Origin: Coriobacteriia bacterium
Lineage (GTDB): Bacteria > Actinomycetota > Coriobacteriia > Anaerosomatales > SLCP01
Assembly: GCA_007123455.1 (NCBI GenBank)
Contig: SKKZ01000224.1
Location: 1-7,620 of the forward strand
Direction: 5' to 3'
Length of the DNA stretch: 7,620 nt
Below the pieces are notes generated by a model, which was not told the DNA's origin, ran no database searches, and saw only the letters and a list, made by a program, of their open reading frames with translations. This document shows, piece by piece, positions 5,812-7,620 of the stretch (positions within the stretch are counted from its first letter, which is position 1; each line of letters starts with the position of its first letter). A program made the position numbers and the translations under genes.

Positions 5812-6462
5812 CTAGCGGCGTGTCGCCTCGCAGAGCACTCGAGCGCGTCGGCGTGTGACGATCATGCCTGCGAAGAAGACGAGCACCGCCACTGCTCCCA
5901 CGTAACCGACCTGCAAGATGAGTGCGATTGCCGCCTCGAGGTTCTCACCGATAAGGTAGCCGATGAGCATGATGAAGGTCGTGTACACCGCCGCGCCGAT
6001 CACCGTATAGAACTGGAACCGCGGCAGCTCCATGCGCGATGTGCCGGCGATCACGGGGACGTAGTTCTTGAGGCCGAAAGCGAATCGGCCGATGACGAGG
6101 GTCTTCGCCCCGTGCGTCTGGAAGTACTCCTCGACACGCGCGACGCGCTCCTCGCTGATACGCAATCGTTCTCCGTAGCGCAACAACGCATCACGACCGT
6201 GCTTTCGGCCGAGGTAGTAGCTTATGTTACTGCCGAGTACCGTACCCGAGACCGCGGCGAACCACACGGCCGGCCATGAGAGCGTGCCGTACTGAGGGTT
6301 GGAGAGAAACGCTCCGGCCACGATGACTCCTTCGCCCGGCGTAAGAGGGCCGAAGGCAAAGATGTTCTTGAGCACCGCTGTCCCGAAGACGATGGGGTAT
6401 CCGACCACATCGAGCATGCGTAAGAACCAGTCGAGCACGGAACTAGCCGTGACTGAATCCAA
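5812..6462 (-). CDS. DedA / SNARE-associated (VTT domain) membrane protein
   Basis: DedA proteins are polytopic inner-membrane proteins; some translocate lipid carriers such as undecaprenyl phosphate or phospholipids. With the TTG 6462 start the product has 216 residues. Visible features: the entry motif N-I-F-A-F-G-P-L-T-P-G-E-G-V-I-V-A-G at 33-50, S-Y-Y-L-G-R-K-H-G at 81-89, and the G-R-F-x-x-G-x-K-x-x-V-P-V-x-A-G-x-S-R-M re-entrant motif at 125-144, followed by two helices. The usual Arg of GRFxPGxR is Lys132 here, and the Pro is absent. The start is uncertain: TTG 6492 overlaps the upstream gene, TTG 6462 lies one base after its TAA (6464-6466), and GTG 6438 is also possible. None has a good Shine-Dalgarno, so translation may be coupled to the upstream gene. 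Confidence 0.88.
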   Translation of the reverse strand: MDSVTASSVLDWFLRMLDVVGYPIVFGTAVLKNIFAFGPLTPGEGVIVAGAFLSNPQYGTLSWPAVWFAAVSGTVLGSNISYYLGRKHGRDALLRYGERLRISEERVARVEEYFQTHGAKTLVIGRFAFGLKNYVPVIAGTSRMELPRFQFYTVIGAAVYTTFIMLIGYLIGENLEAAIALILQVGYVGAVAVLVFFAGMIVTRRRARVLCEATRR

Positions 6463-6463
6463 G

Positions 6464-6883
6464 TTATGGCGCCAGGTAACCGGTCGGCGCAAGGACGCTG
6501 CGCAGCTCCGGCTCGCTAGTGTATGACTGACAGTACTCGATCTGCACTCTCGGATTCTCTTCGTAGACGGTGACTTCGCCTACTCCGACCGTCTTGGAGA
6601 GTGCGTCGAAGATCGCGGCCGCAGCCTCTTCGGTATCTCCATCGGGCGGAATCGAGAGTGTGAGTACTGTCGAAGCGCACTCGTCGACCGTGGCAATCGT
6701 ACGTGATACCTGGCCGTCGACGAGAGCCACGCTATTGGCGCCACCGCCTGCGATCACCGCTATCGCGATCAGAATCACCACGACTCCGATCGTGAGCGGG
6801 ATGACGGGCGCCTTGCGCTTGTTCTGCGCGGCCGGAGTCTGCGGATTGGCCGCCGGCTTCTTCGTTCTCTTCCCCTTGCCCAC
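6464..6883 (-). CDS. Membrane-anchored protein with an HMA-like domain lacking CxxC
   Basis: The 139-residue product begins at GTG 6883, with AGGAG (6891-6895 on this strand) 7 nt upstream; the frame is open further back but no earlier start is credible. Residues 1-26 are Lys/Arg-rich and cytosolic, 27-46 form one helix, and about 65-139 lie outside. That domain reads strand (S-T-V-L-T-L-S-I), helix (84-98), strand G-V-G-E-V-T-V-Y (100-107), strand R-V-Q-I-E-Y (112-117), helix (123-133), then G-Y: the beta-alpha-beta-beta-alpha order of heavy-metal-associated domains. The metal-binding CxxC is missing; the only cysteines are C69 and C118. It may be a ligand- or protein-binding relative, or may bind metal through other residues. 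It is the first gene of the operon with DedA and the TspO-like gene. The fold call is inference. Confidence 0.7.
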   Translation of the reverse strand: MGKGKRTKKPAANPQTPAAQNKRKAPVIPLTIGVVVILIAIAVIAGGGANSVALVDGQVSRTIATVDECASTVLTLSIPPDGDTEEAAAAIFDALSKTVGVGEVTVYEENPRVQIEYCQSYTSEPELRSVLAPTGYLAP

Positions 6884-6922
6884 GTGCGTGCTCCTGACGT
6901 CTGAGGGTGAACGTGAAGTGAG

Positions 6923-6931
6923 ATTATAGCA
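6923..6931 (-). promoter_or_regulatory. Extended -10 promoter (TGCTATAAT) of the HMA-like/DedA/TspO-like operon
   Basis: On the minus strand, TGC precedes a perfect TATAAT (6928-6923), giving an extended -10 element. The region 17 bp upstream (CCGAAA) is a poor -35, which extended -10 promoters tolerate. Transcription would start near 6916, leaving a leader of about 33 nt that contains the AGGAG site before GTG 6883. Confidence 0.6.
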
Positions 6932-7063
6932 GGCGATTGTGGAGATTTCGGGGTGCGATCGACCTCGCCCGAGTCGGAGACGTCGTGTAGGTAACCTTGC
7001 GGACTGGGGAAAGAGATTAGGGGGACACACTGTACGTGTACGGCGCACATGGAGGTGTCGGTC

Positions 7064-7210
7064 ATGATATGGACTATCATCGCGATCCTGTTGGTTCTCT
7101 GGTTGGCAGGCTTCGTTCTTGAGATTGCCGGCGGGCTGATACATATCCTGTTGGTGATTGCACTGGTGGTGTTCATCTTCAACATGATCTCAGGCAGGCG
7201 GGCTGCGTAG
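7064..7210 (+). CDS. Lmo0937-family small membrane protein
   Basis: A 48-residue protein, M-I-W-T-I-I-A-I-L-L at the start, G-G-L-I-H-I-L-L-V-I-A at 23-33 and a basic G-R-R end. It has two short hydrophobic segments (about 3-20 and 24-43) joined by a Gly-rich turn with a conserved-type I-H-I. This is the Lmo0937 (DUF5670) family, whose members are around 50 residues; function is unknown, though relatives are often stress-associated. GGAGGT (7051-7056) sits 7 nt before ATG 7064, an excellent ribosome binding site. A GGGAAA hexamer at 7007-7012 fits the general-stress sigma -10 pattern but lacks a convincing -35. It is followed after 51 bp by the copper-type ATPase and may be co-transcribed. 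Easily missed by gene callers because of its size. Confidence 0.85.
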   Translation: MIWTIIAILLVLWLAGFVLEIAGGLIHILLVIALVVFIFNMISGRRAA

Positions 7211-7261
7211 TGGCACCGCTTGCAGAGCGGCTCGTGCAGCGAGTCTGAGAGAGGCGTCCGC

Positions 7262-7620
7262 ATGAGTATGTCCGAGCCTCACCACGAAGGCAGGGCGCGC
7301 GACGGGCACGACCGCCATGAGGGGCACAGCGCAGGAATGTTTCGACAGAAGTTCTGGCTGTCGCTTGTGTTGACCGTGCCGGTCGTGTACTGGTCCGGGC
7401 ATATACAACAACTGCTCGGTTATTCGGCGCCCGAGTTCACGGGATCGGCCTGGATTCCATCGGTCCTCGGCACGGTGGTCTTCTTCTACGGCGGATGGGT
7501 GTTCGTGAAGGGCGCGTGGCGGGAGCTCAGTGACCGTCTGCCGGGGATGATGACGCTCATCGCTCTGGCTATCACCGTGGCGTTCGTATTCTCCTGGGTC
7601 GTGGAGCTGGGGTTGATCGA
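7262..7620 (+). CDS. copB: Copper-type P1B ATPase (CopB-like), N-terminal part
   Basis: The first 119 residues of a metal-pumping P-type ATPase, cut by the window end. AGAGAGG (7248-7254) is 7 nt before ATG 7262; a second ATG at 7268 is less well spaced. The N-terminus is His-rich (H7, H8, H16, H19, H22) and has no CxxC heavy-metal domain, as in CopB-type (P1B-3) pumps. Then come F-W-L-S-L-V-L-T-V-P-V (31-41), the Y-G-G-W-x-F-x-K-G segment, and P-G-M-M-T-L-I-A-L-A-I-T-V-A, all typical of the first helices of CopB/CopA-like ATPases. The transmembrane metal-site motif (CPH or CPC) and the DKTG phosphorylation site lie beyond the window, so metal specificity (copper or silver most likely) is inferred. 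Confidence 0.88.
   Translation, partial: MSMSEPHHEGRARDGHDRHEGHSAGMFRQKFWLSLVLTVPVVYWSGHIQQLLGYSAPEFTGSAWIPSVLGTVVFFYGGWVFVKGAWRELSDRLPGMMTLIALAITVAFVFSWVVELGLI

Noticed and set aside
6884..7144. N-terminal extension of the HMA-like protein by 87 residues
   Set aside because: The extension is Arg/Pro-rich with no domain, crosses the TATAAT promoter and the start of the Lmo0937-type gene, and GTG 6883 has a good AGGAG site.

Overview
This is a compact, GC-rich stretch of bacterial chromosome, almost entirely protein coding, with strong GGAG-type ribosome binding sites and frequent GTG/TTG starts. The gene set (a DUF2795-like protein, an actinobacterial-style MerR regulator, a 530-residue RF3, UPF0114, a TspO-like protein and an Lmo0937-type small membrane protein) together with high GC suggests an Actinomycetota genome, possibly a Coriobacteriia-like environmental lineage. 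That placement is inference; the window holds no rRNA, tRNA or other phylogenetic marker that settles it. I see no IS element, CRISPR array, phage module or RNA gene of a class I can name.

Layout. 1-157: C-terminal end of an EamA/DMT transporter. 158-342: regulatory gap with a repeated decamer, a promoter-like pair and a perfect 7+1+7 palindrome. 343-3088, plus strand: a double zinc-ribbon protein, a DUF2795-like protein, a MerR regulator, and prfC (RF3). The last two overlap by 4 bp (GTGA). 3145-3262: what looks like the two ends of a lost VOC-family gene, directly before an intact PhnB-like VOC gene (3285-3728). 3786-4205: a four-helix membrane protein of unknown function. 4206-4491: no gene, but many short palindromes. 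4492-4980: a YqhA/UPF0114 membrane protein. 4981-5026: a convergent gap with nested inverted repeats. On the minus strand, read from 6883 down to 5027, is a three-gene set: a membrane-tethered HMA-like protein without CxxC, a DedA protein and a TspO-like protein, driven by an extended -10 promoter. From 7064 onward, plus strand: a 48-residue Lmo0937-type protein and the start of a copper-type P1B ATPase with a His-rich N-terminus, cut by the window edge.

How they may work together. The clearest functional grouping is around the divergent gap at 6884-7063. On one side is an envelope operon whose first product has an HMA-like fold outside the membrane; on the other is a stress-type small membrane protein followed by a metal-pumping ATPase. 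A shared envelope or metal-stress role is a reasonable hypothesis but is not shown by the sequence. The MerR-prfC overlap implies translational coupling of a transcription factor with a translation-termination GTPase, and is the other unusual arrangement. I did not find a clearly novel defence or mobile system here.
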